Shown here: positions 25,793 to 35,624 of the stretch, in pieces
Layout of the letters: each line of letters opens with the position of its first letter
How positions within the stretch are numbered: the first letter of the stretch is position 1
Origin: Streptomyces marianii
GTDB lineage: Bacteria > Actinomycetota > Actinomycetes > Streptomycetales > Streptomycetaceae
Assembly: GCF_005795905.1 (NCBI RefSeq)
Contig: NZ_VAWE01000001.1
Coordinates: 5,569,001-5,633,000 of the forward strand
Direction: 5' to 3'
Length of the DNA stretch: 64,000 bases
Made by a program: the position numbers and the translations under genes
Notes under the pieces: model-generated
The model's input: the letters and a program-made list of their open reading frames with translations, nothing else
Told to the model about the DNA's origin: nothing
The model's database searches: none

Positions 25793-26380
25793 GGATACTC
25801 CCATCCGATCGACGGTGATCATGTCACCGTTTTTTCGACCCGGCCGCACCGCCGCTTGAGCCCTTGTCAGCCGATCGCCCGGACGCGGGCACGGATCTCC
25901 CCCGACTGCTGCCACTCACCCGGGGGCGGGGCGCCCACGCGGGTGACGGACCGTTCCGGGTGGGGTGCCGCGCGCGGACGGCGAGGCCGGGTGCGCGGTC
26001 CGGGTGCGCGACCGTCGGCATGCCGTGCGCCACATGACGCACCGCGGGACCCCCCGGGGCCGGGCCGGAAGGCGCGACGACGCCGCTCGTCGCCGCCGAT
26101 CGTTCCTTCGGGGCGGATCCGCCCGGTCGCGCCCGAGGCCCGTCGGGGCGCGCCGGAAGGTCCGTCGAAGGGTCCGTCCACGGTTGTTCGCGTTTGGTGC
26201 GGTTACCGGAAAGTTCGGTTTCGCAATCAACTACAACTTTGCTTGTTCTTGGTGGGGTTGGCGTGGCCACTGGGACAATCTCACGTTCACAGGCGGTGGT
26301 TGCGGCTTGGTAAGCGCCCGAATTCTCGGGTGTGGCAGCGCAGTTCACCGACTCCCCATGCACGTGTGAAAGGCACCAGT
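25793..26380. other. Intergenic region with a lower-GC promoter stretch
   Basis: 588 bp between divergent secreted-protein genes. No gene is supported. Positions about 26190-26300 are clearly less GC-rich than the surroundings and probably hold the promoter of the secreted beta-rich protein. A convincing -35/-10 pair could not be fixed. Confidence 0.5.
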
Positions 26381-27055
26381 ATGACGATGAGTCACGCCCT
26401 GAGTCGGGGCGTCCGGGCAGTCGCCGTTGCGACGGCAACCTGTGGAGTCCTCGTGGCGGCCACCTCCACGGCGGCCGCGGACGACGGACCCACCCGCGCA
26501 CTCCTCACGGCCGACTGCGAGTCGGGTCTGGGCAAGTGCAGCTTCAACGACCCGACGCTCGGCGAGGCGTACCTCGGAGAGTTCCGCCAGGTCTCCGACT
26601 CGCTCTTCAACTGCAGTACGTCCCCCGCCACCCAGTCGATGACGTGGACCGACTCGGTCGGCTCCACGGACTCGGTGGGCGTCTCGGTCACGGCCGGCGG
26701 GAACATCGCGGGCATAGTGGACCTGAGCGTGACGGCCAGCTACAGCCACACCTGGACCAGCACGCACACGGAGAGCAGCTCGCTGAACATGACGGTGCGG
26801 CCGGGAGAGGTCGGCTGGATCTCCCGGGCCCAGGTGATGCAACGGGTCTCCGGCACCTGGCAGACCCACTACGACAGCCCCAAGTGGGGCCACTACTACT
26901 GGTTCTGGGGCGACACCATCACCGGCCCGGCCAAGAACGGCACGGACGGCAAGAGCAACGCGGTCGTCGTCAAGAGCCGCAAGATGACCGCGGCGGAGAA
27001 GAACTCCTGCTCGGCGGGCTCGAAGGCGGGCCGGGCGTTCGTCAAGCAGCGCTGA
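26381..27055 (+). CDS. Secreted beta-rich protein, possibly aerolysin/ETX-MTX2-like
   Basis: 224 aa, ATG with AAAGG 7 nt upstream. A signal peptide ends near residue 34 (TSTAAADDG). The mature part has few charges and strongly alternating Ser/Thr and hydrophobic residues: WTDSVGSTDSVGVSVTAGG, IVDLSVTASYSHTWTSTHT and SLNMTVRPGEVGWI. This amphipathic, Ser/Thr-rich beta-hairpin style, followed by a Pro-Gly turn, is what is seen in the insertion region of aerolysin-type pore formers. The assignment is by pattern only. Four cysteines could form two disulfides. It could alternatively be a secreted structural or lectin-like protein. It stands alone, with its own terminator. Confidence 0.75.
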   Translation: MTMSHALSRGVRAVAVATATCGVLVAATSTAAADDGPTRALLTADCESGLGKCSFNDPTLGEAYLGEFRQVSDSLFNCSTSPATQSMTWTDSVGSTDSVGVSVTAGGNIAGIVDLSVTASYSHTWTSTHTESSSLNMTVRPGEVGWISRAQVMQRVSGTWQTHYDSPKWGHYYWFWGDTITGPAKNGTDGKSNAVVVKSRKMTAAEKNSCSAGSKAGRAFVKQR

Positions 27056-27079
27056 CGGGTCGGGCACGGCCTTGAGCCC

Positions 27080-27106
27080 GGGGCCGGCACTCCGGGTACC
27101 GGCCCC
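27080..27106. terminator. 8-bp stem terminator
   Basis: GGGGCCGG pairs with CCGGCCCC around an 11-nt loop, 25 bp after the secreted-protein stop. Confidence 0.65.
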
Positions 27107-27157
27107 GCGCGATCACCGGCGTCTACGAGCCTGTCTCCGGGCGCGGTGCCGAAGGGA

Positions 27158-27185
27158 ACGGCCCGCCGGAGGACCGGCGGGCCGT
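27158..27185. terminator. 12-bp stem terminator
   Basis: Arms 27158-27169 and 27174-27185 pair perfectly around AGGA. This is a second hairpin in the gap between the secreted-protein gene and the convergent hydrolase gene. Confidence 0.65.
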
Positions 27186-27273
27186 GGCGGAGAGCGGTGG
27201 CTCAGTCGGCCACCCCCTCCAGGAAGTACGCGCGCCTGCGCCAGGACGGCTGAGCCCCGGCCCGCCCCGAACG

Positions 27274-27303
27274 CGCCCCCGCCGGCATCGCCCGGCGGGG
27301 GCG
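27274..27303. terminator. 12-bp stem terminator
   Basis: Arms 27274-27285 and 27292-27303 pair perfectly around a 6-nt loop, 46 bp beyond the stop of the minus-strand alpha/beta hydrolase gene. Confidence 0.7.
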
Positions 27304-27349
27304 CCGCCGTTCCGTCCCGGCCGCTCGGGGGAGAGCGGCCGGGGCCCGC

Positions 27350-28162
27350 TCATCCGCCCGCGAGTGCCTTCCGCAGGATGTCCGCGAACTCCACGGGCCG
27401 CCCGAGGAATCCGCCGTGATCACCCGGGAACTCGACCGGCGGGACGCCGAGGCGTTCGGCCAGGGCCGTCGAGGTCCGGTACGTGACCAGGCCGCCCGAG
27501 TCGGCGCCGATGCCCACGACCACCCGGACCGGACCGGACTCCAGCGCCGCGAGATCGGGCCTGTACAGGGCCGTGTGACGCAGCTCGTGGGCGAAAAATC
27601 GGATGCTGTTGGCCAGGTCCCGCTCCGAGGGCTCGCCCTGTGGAGGGCCGGGGGCCTCGTCCCCGCCGAGGTCGAAGCCCGCGTTGGCCATGAACTTCGC
27701 CCAGGCCGCGCCCACGCCGTCCCGGTGGAAGGTCTCGATGAGGTCGTCGGTCGCGACGCGCTGCTCGGCGGCGTCGGGAAGGAGCTCCAGCAGGGGCGGT
27801 TCGTGCGCCACGAGCGTCCGCACCCGGCCGGGGTGCCGGGTGGCCAGCGCGAGCCCCGTGACCGCACCGCCGCTGCTGCCGAAGACGTCCGCGGCCTCGG
27901 CGCCGAGCGCGTCCAGGATCGCGGCGACGTCGTCCGCCCGCAGCTCGGGGGTCGAGTCCTGCCCGGGGTCGTCGAGGCGGCTCCGGGAGATGCCGCGCGG
28001 GTCGTGGGTGACCACGGTGCGGTCCCCCGCGAGGACGTCGGCGAAGGGCGCGAACTCCCCGGCGTCCATGGGCGCCCCCATGACCATGACCAGCGGTCCC
28101 GAGCCGCGGATCTCGTAGTACAGGCGCCCGCCGGGGACGTCGAGGGTGTGGGTGGTGGTCAT
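27350..28162 (-). CDS. Alpha/beta hydrolase
   Basis: 270 aa, ATG at 28162 with GGGAGG 10 nt upstream. The alpha/beta-hydrolase fold is clear: the beta-3 strand and oxyanion region GPLVMVMGAPMDAGEF, then DPRGISRSR. The nucleophile elbow is VFGSSGGAVTGLAL (Ser of G-S-S-G-G). The late catalytic His lies in FPGDHGGFLG. There is no signal peptide. Proteins of this type are esterases or related hydrolases; the substrate cannot be told. It is a single gene on the minus strand. Confidence 0.92.
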   Translation of the reverse strand: MTTTHTLDVPGGRLYYEIRGSGPLVMVMGAPMDAGEFAPFADVLAGDRTVVTHDPRGISRSRLDDPGQDSTPELRADDVAAILDALGAEAADVFGSSGGAVTGLALATRHPGRVRTLVAHEPPLLELLPDAAEQRVATDDLIETFHRDGVGAAWAKFMANAGFDLGGDEAPGPPQGEPSERDLANSIRFFAHELRHTALYRPDLAALESGPVRVVVGIGADSGGLVTYRTSTALAERLGVPPVEFPGDHGGFLGRPVEFADILRKALAGG

Positions 28163-28526
28163 GGCCGGTCGTCCTCCCTGAAGCCGTGCATCCGCGGTCG
28201 CGGTGACACGGGTATGACTCCCGGGGCCGGGAGAACTCATCGCCGCGTTCGGGACGGATCCCGGCCCGGGGCAGGTCGCCCGCGGGCCGGGATCCGCCGA
28301 CGGGGGCAGAGCGCCGCGCCCCCGGCGGATGAACGGACGGCGGGTCGGTTGGGCCGATACACGCGGGAGGGGCGCCCGGCCCGATGGGTCACCGTTCCCG
28401 TCCGCACCCCGCCCGGCCCGTACGGCTCGGGGGCGCACCGTCGGGGCCGTACTCACGGTCGCGGCCCCGCCGTCGGGTCGTTGCGCTGCTCAGGGCCCCA
28501 CCGCACCGCTCCCGCCGGCAATCCGC
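28163..28526. other. Intergenic region with no recognised gene
   Basis: 364 bp between the conservon end and the hydrolase start. Only GC-rich frames without ribosome binding sites are present. It should hold the hydrolase promoter. Confidence 0.5.
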
Positions 28527-29156
28527 TCAGGACGCCTCCTGCGCCATCGCGAGACTCTGCAGGTACCGCATCAGCGTCATCAGCACGTCCCTGCTCGACG
28601 ACCGCTTCCGGGCGTCGCACGGCACGATCGGCACCGAGTCCGGAAGGTCGAGCGCCCCGCGCAGTTCCTCGATCGGGTAATCGGGCGCGTCCGGGAAGGT
28701 GTTGACGGCCACGACGAACGGTACGGCCCGCTCCTCCAGCCGGCCGATGACGTCGAAGCTGACCTCCAGCCGCCGGGTGTCGACCAGGACCACCGCGCCC
28801 AGCGCCCCCTCGAACAGCCCGCGCCACAGGAACCAGAAGCGCTCCTGCCCCGGCGTGCCGAACAGGTACAGCACCAGTTCCTCGTTGACGCTGATGCGCC
28901 CGAAGTCCATGGCCACGGTCGTGGAGGTCTTGCCCCCGATGCCCGAGGTGTCGTCGATGCCGACCCCTGCCTGGGTCATCGTCTCCTCGGTGGTCAGCGG
29001 CCGGATCTCGCTGACGGATCCGACCAGCGTCGTCTTGCCGACCCCGAAGCCGCCGACGATCACCACCTTGACGGCGGCCGCGGCCGTCTCGGGTAGCGCG
29101 TCCTCGCTCCGCGGCCCGGCCGTCGGTGCCGACTGCTCAGAGCTTCTGAAGTCCAT
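28527..29156 (-). CDS. cvnD: Conservon GTPase-like ATP/GTP-binding protein (CvnD)
   Basis: 209 aa, ATG at 29156, overlapping the 3' end of cvnC by 20 bp. The small GTPase motifs are P-loop VGGFGVGKTTLV, a switch-region TMDFGRI-like segment AMDFGRI, LFGTPGQERFWF (the DxxG equivalent as GTPGQ), VVAVNTF in the NKxD place and a late PCDARKR. Conservon D proteins cycle nucleotide and signal together with the histidine-kinase-like CvnA and roadblock CvnB at the membrane, in a way compared with eukaryotic G-protein switches. It is the last gene of the four-gene operon. Confidence 0.95.
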   Translation of the reverse strand: MDFRSSEQSAPTAGPRSEDALPETAAAAVKVVIVGGFGVGKTTLVGSVSEIRPLTTEETMTQAGVGIDDTSGIGGKTSTTVAMDFGRISVNEELVLYLFGTPGQERFWFLWRGLFEGALGAVVLVDTRRLEVSFDVIGRLEERAVPFVVAVNTFPDAPDYPIEELRGALDLPDSVPIVPCDARKRSSSRDVLMTLMRYLQSLAMAQEAS

Positions 29157-29499
29157 CGATCACTGCCTCAATCAAAGCGCGGTCGGGGAGTATGGCGGGT
29201 GGGACGGGCGCGCGGGCGACCACCCGGTTGTCGGCGAGGAGGTCGCCGAGGAGGACGGTGACGACACTGACCGGCAGCCCCGTGTACGCGGAGACCTCCG
29301 CGACCGACAGGGGCGACTGGCACAGCTCGATGATCGCCGCGTGCTCCGGCTGCATGCCGGGCTTCGGCCGGGACCTGGCCACGATCAGTGTGACCAGGTC
29401 CAGTTCGACGAGGGCGGACGTGCTGCTGCGGCCACCCGTGATGACGTAGAGCCGCTCGGGACTGGCCTCCTCCCAGTCCCCGCCGCCCGGGTGGCTCAC
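29137..29499 (-). CDS. cvnC: Conservon DUF742 protein (CvnC)
   Basis: 120 aa, GTG at 29499 overlapping the cvnB stop as GTGA. The DUF742 family is recognised by RLYVITGGRSSTS near the start, LVTLIVAR, EHAAIIELCQSPLSVAEVSA and LLADNRVVARAP. The fold is a winged-helix type, and the protein is thought to bridge CvnB and CvnD. Overlaps on both sides show tight translational coupling within the operon. Confidence 0.95.
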   Translation of the reverse strand: MSHPGGGDWEEASPERLYVITGGRSSTSALVELDLVTLIVARSRPKPGMQPEHAAIIELCQSPLSVAEVSAYTGLPVSVVTVLLGDLLADNRVVARAPVPPAILPDRALIEAVIDGLQKL

Positions 29500-29903
29500 C
29501 TGGCCACACCGTCCTGGCGAGGCGGGCTGCTGAGGTGGTCGCCGATCCGCAGCACCAGGTCGCGCATCCGCTGGCCCATGAGCCCGGCGTCCACGCCCTC
29601 GTCGGCGAGTACGGCGAGGAACGCTCCGGCGCCCGCGGCCATGAGATAGAAGAAGCCGCCGTCCATCTCGATCACGACGAGCCTCATCCGGCCCTCGCTG
29701 CGCGGGAGTTCCGAGCCCACTGCGGCGGCGAGGGACTGGAGCCCGGCGCAGGCGGCGGCGAGCCGGTCCGCGGTGTCGGTGTCCGTGCCGTACTGGGCCA
29801 TGCGCAGACCGTCGGCGGAGAGCACGACCACGTGCCTGGTCTGCGGCACGCCTTCCGCGAGGTCCTTGAGCATCCAGTCCATATTGGCCTGCTGCTGAGT
29901 CAT
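29496..29903 (-). CDS. cvnB: Conservon roadblock/LC7 protein (CvnB)
   Basis: 135 aa, ATG at 29903 overlapping the cvnA stop as ATGA. The roadblock/LC7 fold is marked by DWMLKDLAEGVPQTRHVVVLSADGLR in part, the central LAAACAGLQSLAAAVG and the late LVVIEMDGGFFYLMAAG. Roadblock proteins often act on small GTPases, here CvnD. Confidence 0.95.
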   Translation of the reverse strand: MTQQQANMDWMLKDLAEGVPQTRHVVVLSADGLRMAQYGTDTDTADRLAAACAGLQSLAAAVGSELPRSEGRMRLVVIEMDGGFFYLMAAGAGAFLAVLADEGVDAGLMGQRMRDLVLRIGDHLSSPPRQDGVAR

Positions 29904-31414
29904 GGCTGCGTGTTCCCCTTGCTAGCGTCGGTGGGCTCCCCGGACAGACCGCTCTGGAAGGCGGCCAGCCACATTCCGGGCTGCACCTGCGGAGTGGGCT
30001 CCTGCTCCGGAGCCGCGTTCGGCGTGGACGACGCCGGCGTGGTGGGTGCGGTGGGTGCGACGGAGGGTGTCTTGCGGCGCCGCTGAGGGAGGCCGTTCGG
30101 GGTCCGCTCGACCACCACCGGGTCGGGCTCGGAGGCCACCGGTCCGCTGGCAGGGCGCCGCGTGACGGGGACCTGGGGGACTGCGGCCACCGGGGGGACC
30201 GCGGCCGCCTGGGGCGCCGGCGCGGGCTGGACGGCCTCGGGCGGGAGCGTCGTCCGGGGCACGGACGAGGCTCCGATGCCGTGGGCGAGACCGGTCGCGG
30301 TCGCGGTCGTGGTGATCAGGTCCTGCGGTACGACGAGGACCGCGCGGACGCCGCCGTACGCGGACGGCCGCAGTGAGACCTGGAAGCCGTACGCCTGCGC
30401 CAGCCGCCCGACCACGGCGAGGCCGAGACGAGGTGTCTCGCCCAGGTCGTTGAGGTCGATGCCTTGCTGGGCCTGGCGCAGCATCCGCTCCGCCCGCTTG
30501 CGGGCCTCCTCGCTCATGCTGACGCCGCCGTCCTCGATCTCGACGGCGATGCCCGACTGGACGTCGACGGCCGTCAGATGGACCTTGGTCTGCGGCGGGG
30601 AGTAGCGGGTCGCGTTGTCGAGGAGTTCGGCCAGCGCGTGGATGAGCGGCTCGACGGCCGGGCCGGTGACGGCCACCTCGGAGACGGAGTGCAGCTCGAC
30701 GCGCTGGTAGTCGATGATCCGCGACATGGCGCCGCGCAGCACGCTGTACAGGGGCACGGCCCGGCTCCACTGGCGGCCGGGCCTGGTGCCGCCGAGCACG
30801 GCGATGGAGTCGGCGAGGCGGCCGATCAGCGCGGTGCCGTGGTCGAGGCGGAGCAGGTCGCCGAAGATCTGCGGGGACTTGCCGTGCCGGTCCTCCATCT
30901 CCCGCAGTTCCTGGGCCTGCTGGTGGACGATGGCCTGCACCCGGCGCGCGATGTTCACGAAGGCGCGCTGTGCGGACTCGCGCAGGTCCTCCTCGGCGAC
31001 GACGGCGTCGACGACGGTGCGGACGACGGCCTGGTGGGCCTCAGGGGCGTTGAGCGAGGCGAGCACGTCCTCCGGGAACTCGCCCCTGCGGAGCCGCTCC
31101 ACGACCTCCGGCAGCAGGGTGCTGGCGAGGTGCGCCGTCTGGGAGGCCTGGTGGGCCAGTACGGAGTCGCGTTCGGCGACGGCGCGCCGCAGCGAGTCCA
31201 CCACCCTGCCTCGGCGGGCGGCCTCGGCACCGATGGCGGCGACCGCGACCGCGGCGACGGCGCCGATGACCGCGACGGGGACACGAGCCGGAGTGGGGAC
31301 CAGCAGCACCGTGATCACGGTGGCGACGGCAGTCAGAGCGGCGGGCAGCAGCCACCCGAAAGCGGCCGCGGATCGCGGGCTTCCACTTCCGGGCGACGAT
31401 TCCTCACGGATCAT
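29900..31414 (-). CDS. cvnA: Conservon membrane histidine-kinase-like sensor (CvnA)
   Basis: 504 aa from ATG at 31414 (AAGGG 5 nt upstream); a GTG at 31420 is too near the binding site. Two adjacent membrane segments lie at about 18-65. A helical dimerisation region follows, then a HATPase_c domain with the N-box LAELLDNATRYSPP and G boxes IEDGGVSMSEEA and RLGLAVVGRLAQAYG. The DHp region has LLRLDHGTALIGRLADS, where the phospho-acceptor His of other kinases may be replaced in role. The C-terminal 130 residues are disordered and Pro/Ala-rich. It is the first gene of cvnABCD. There is no extracellular sensor domain, and no cytochrome P450 gene follows. Confidence 0.95.
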   Translation of the reverse strand: MIREESSPGSGSPRSAAAFGWLLPAALTAVATVITVLLVPTPARVPVAVIGAVAAVAVAAIGAEAARRGRVVDSLRRAVAERDSVLAHQASQTAHLASTLLPEVVERLRRGEFPEDVLASLNAPEAHQAVVRTVVDAVVAEEDLRESAQRAFVNIARRVQAIVHQQAQELREMEDRHGKSPQIFGDLLRLDHGTALIGRLADSIAVLGGTRPGRQWSRAVPLYSVLRGAMSRIIDYQRVELHSVSEVAVTGPAVEPLIHALAELLDNATRYSPPQTKVHLTAVDVQSGIAVEIEDGGVSMSEEARKRAERMLRQAQQGIDLNDLGETPRLGLAVVGRLAQAYGFQVSLRPSAYGGVRAVLVVPQDLITTTATATGLAHGIGASSVPRTTLPPEAVQPAPAPQAAAVPPVAAVPQVPVTRRPASGPVASEPDPVVVERTPNGLPQRRRKTPSVAPTAPTTPASSTPNAAPEQEPTPQVQPGMWLAAFQSGLSGEPTDASKGNTQP

Positions 31415-31548
31415 CAGCACCCTTAAAAATCATTTGAACGGAAACGATCATATGGCGACGGTGAGGGAGCATAGTCGTTTCAGGGCAGGGCTGTTGACGC
31501 CGGGTCACACTTCGGACACACCCTTGATGAGGCTTGTCGGACATGTGC

Positions 31549-31585
31549 GAGGGCGCCCCGGACCCGATGGCTCCGGGGCGCCCTC
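31549..31585. terminator. 13-bp stem terminator after pepN
   Basis: Arms 31549-31561 and 31573-31585 pair perfectly around an 11-nt loop, 33 bp beyond the pepN stop on the minus strand. Confidence 0.75.
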
Positions 31586-31618
31586 AGCTGCGCCGTGCGG
31601 GGCTCGCGGCCCCGCAGG

Positions 31619-34189
31619 TCAGGACGCTGCCGCGTCCGCCGCGCGGGCCTTCAGCGCCCGCTCGACACCCGCGCGGGACTCGAGGACGAGTCGCCGCAGT
31701 GCCGCGTTCGGAGCGGCTGAATCCAGCCATGCATCCGTCGCGTCGAGCGTCTCCGCCGACACCTGGAGCGCCGGGTAGAGACCCACGGCGATCTGCTGGG
31801 CGACCTCATGGGAACGCGATTCCCACACGCCCTTGACCGCCGCGAAGTACTTCTCCGTGTACGGAGCGAGCAACTCGCGCTGGTCGGTCTGCACGAAGCC
31901 GCCGATGACCGCCTCCTGCACCGCGTTCGGCAGCGCCCCGGACTCGACGACCGACTCCCAGGCCTCGGCCTTGGCCTCCGGCGTCGGACGGGCCGCCCGG
32001 GCCGTCGCCGCGTGGCGCTCACCGGCGGCCGTGCGGTCCCGCGCCAGCTCGGCCGCGATCTCCTCCTCGTCGTAGACGCCGGTGGCCGCCAGCCGCTCCA
32101 GGAACGCCCAGCGCAGCTCCGTGTCCACGGCCAGCCCCTCGATCGAGTCCCGGCCCTCCAGCAGGGCCTGCAGCAGATCCAGCTGCTGCGGGGTGCGCGC
32201 GGTCGCCGCGAACGCCCGCGCCCAGGCCAGCTGGTGGTCACTGCCGGCCTCCGACGAGCGCAGGTGCGCCAGCGTCGCGTCCGTCCACTGCGTCAGCCCC
32301 GTCTCGCGCCACTCCGGCGCCGCGTACAGGTCCAGGGCGAGCTTCACCTGCCGGTGCAGCGACTGCACCACGCCGATGTCCGACTCCTTGCCGATGCCCG
32401 ACAGCACCAGCGACAGGTAGTCGCGGGTCGGCAGCTCCCCGTCGCGGGTCATGTCCCACGCGGAGGCCCAGCACAGGGCCCTGGGCAGCGAGTCGGTGAA
32501 GTCGCCCAGGTGCTCGGTGACGGTCCTGAGCGACTCCTCGTCCAGACGGACCTTGGCGTACGTGAGGTCGTCGTCGTTGAGCAGCACGACCGCCGGGCGG
32601 TGCTTGCCCACGAGCTCCCGCACCGCGGTGAACTCGCCGTCGACGTCCAGCTCGACGCGGACCGTGCGCACGAGCCTGCCGGCCCCGTCCAGGTCGTAGA
32701 AGCCGATCGCGATGCGGTGCGGGCGCAGCACCGGCTCGCCCTTCGCACCCGGCGGCAGCGCCGGGGCCTCCTGCTTGACCGCGAACGAGGTGATCGTCCC
32801 GGCCGCGTCGGTGTCGATCACCGGCCGCAGGACGTTGATCCCGGCGGTCTCCAGCCAGGCCCTGGACCAGGTCTTGAGATCGCGGCCACTGGTCTCCTCC
32901 AGCGCCGACAGCAGATCCGTCAGCCGGGTGTTCCCGAAGGCGTGCCGCTTGAAGTACGCCTGCACGCCGCGGAAGAACTCGTCGGTGCCGACATAGGCGA
33001 CGAGTTGCTTCAGCACCGAGGCGCCCTTGGCGTACGTGATGCCGTCGAAGTTGACGAGCACGTCGTCCAGGTCGTTGATCTCGGCCATGATCGGGTGCGT
33101 TGACGGCAGCTGGTCCTGCCGGTACGCCCAGGTCTTCATCGAGTTGGCGAACGTCGTCCACGCCTGCGGCCACTTCGAGCCGGGCGCGTACGCCTGGCAG
33201 GCGATCGACGTGTAGGTGGCGAACGACTCGTTCAGCCACAGGTCGTTCCACCACTCCATGGTGACCAGGTCGCCGAACCACATGTGCGCCAGCTCGTGCA
33301 GGATCGTCTCGGCGCGCGTCTCGTAAGCCGCGTCCGTCACCTTCGAGCGGAACACGTACTGGTCGCGGATGGTCACCGCGCCCGCGTTCTCCATCGCGCC
33401 CGCGTTGAACTCCGGCACGAAGAGCTGGTCGTACTTCGCGAACGGGTAGGCGTAGTCGAACTTCTCCTGGAACCAGTCGAAGCCCTGCCGGGTGACCTCG
33501 AAGACCGCGTCCGCGTCCAGGAACTCGGCGAGCGACGGACGGCAGTAGATGCCCAGCGGCACGCTCTGCCCGTCCTTCTCGTAGGAGCTGTGCACGGAGT
33601 GGTACGGACCGACGATCAGCGCGGTGATGTATGTGGAGATCCGCGGGGTCGGCTCGAAGTGCCAGACGTTGTCCTTGGGCTCCGGCGTCGGCGAGTTGGA
33701 GACCACCGTCCAGCCCTCGGGCGCCTTCACGGTGAACCGGAAGGTGGCCTTCAGATCGGGCTGCTCGAAGTTCGCGAACACCCGGCGGGCGTCCGGCACC
33801 TCGAACTGGGTGTACAGGTAGGTCTGCTGGTCCACCGGGTCGACGAACCGGTGCAGTCCCTCGCCCGTGTTGGTGTACTCGCAGTCCGCGACGACCGTCA
33901 GCTCGTTCGGGCCCTCGTGCAGATGCCGCAGCGCGATCCGCGAGTCCCTGAAGACCGCGGCCACGTCCTGCGGGTGGCCGTTCAGCACGACCTCGTGCAC
34001 CGCGGGCGCCACCAGGTCGATGAAGGTCTCCGCGCCGTGCTCCGCGGAGTCGAAGCGCACGGTGGTCACGGACCGGTAGGTGCCGCCCTCCTGCGCCCCG
34101 GTGAGATCGAGGTCGATCTCGTACGAGTCAACGGTGAGCAGGCGCGCCCGCGCCTGTGCCTCTTCGCGGGTCAGGTTTGTGCCAGGCAC
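31619..34189 (-). CDS. pepN: Aminopeptidase N (M1 family), first copy
   Basis: 856 aa, GTG at 34189 with AGGAG 8 nt upstream. The M1 hallmarks are the exopeptidase motif GAMEN (264-268) and the zinc site HELAH (298-302) with E321 in NESFA. The C-terminal ERAP1-like helical domain spans the last 450 residues. Length matches Streptomyces lividans PepN (about 857 aa). No signal peptide is present, so the enzyme is cytoplasmic. It removes N-terminal residues from peptides. It lies between the cvn operon and asd on the same strand. A second M1 gene lies 7 kb to the right. Confidence 0.97.
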   Translation of the reverse strand: MPGTNLTREEAQARARLLTVDSYEIDLDLTGAQEGGTYRSVTTVRFDSAEHGAETFIDLVAPAVHEVVLNGHPQDVAAVFRDSRIALRHLHEGPNELTVVADCEYTNTGEGLHRFVDPVDQQTYLYTQFEVPDARRVFANFEQPDLKATFRFTVKAPEGWTVVSNSPTPEPKDNVWHFEPTPRISTYITALIVGPYHSVHSSYEKDGQSVPLGIYCRPSLAEFLDADAVFEVTRQGFDWFQEKFDYAYPFAKYDQLFVPEFNAGAMENAGAVTIRDQYVFRSKVTDAAYETRAETILHELAHMWFGDLVTMEWWNDLWLNESFATYTSIACQAYAPGSKWPQAWTTFANSMKTWAYRQDQLPSTHPIMAEINDLDDVLVNFDGITYAKGASVLKQLVAYVGTDEFFRGVQAYFKRHAFGNTRLTDLLSALEETSGRDLKTWSRAWLETAGINVLRPVIDTDAAGTITSFAVKQEAPALPPGAKGEPVLRPHRIAIGFYDLDGAGRLVRTVRVELDVDGEFTAVRELVGKHRPAVVLLNDDDLTYAKVRLDEESLRTVTEHLGDFTDSLPRALCWASAWDMTRDGELPTRDYLSLVLSGIGKESDIGVVQSLHRQVKLALDLYAAPEWRETGLTQWTDATLAHLRSSEAGSDHQLAWARAFAATARTPQQLDLLQALLEGRDSIEGLAVDTELRWAFLERLAATGVYDEEEIAAELARDRTAAGERHAATARAARPTPEAKAEAWESVVESGALPNAVQEAVIGGFVQTDQRELLAPYTEKYFAAVKGVWESRSHEVAQQIAVGLYPALQVSAETLDATDAWLDSAAPNAALRRLVLESRAGVERALKARAADAAAS

Positions 34190-34344
34190 CCGGTCATCTC
34201 CTCGCTTCTGCGTCCTCGGTATGTGACGTTTCGGCCCATCCTTCCACGGGCCTGTCGCGGCCCGCCCGTCCCCCGGGCGGACTCCCCCGCGGGGCCCGTT
34301 CCGGTGCCACTCCGCCCGGGCCACCGGGCCGTTCCCGCACGACG

Positions 34345-34387
34345 ACGGGGCGGGGTCCCGTGCGCTCGGCACGCGACCCCGCCCCGT
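34345..34387. terminator. Long-stem terminator after asd
   Basis: Arms of about 19-20 nt with one mismatch (left from 34345, right to 34387) enclose a 4-nt loop, just beyond the asd stop on the minus strand. Confidence 0.75.
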
Positions 34388-34404
34388 GGTGCGGCGGGCG
34401 GAGA

Positions 34405-35616
<1,212 letters not shown>

Positions 35617-35624
35617 TCATTCCG

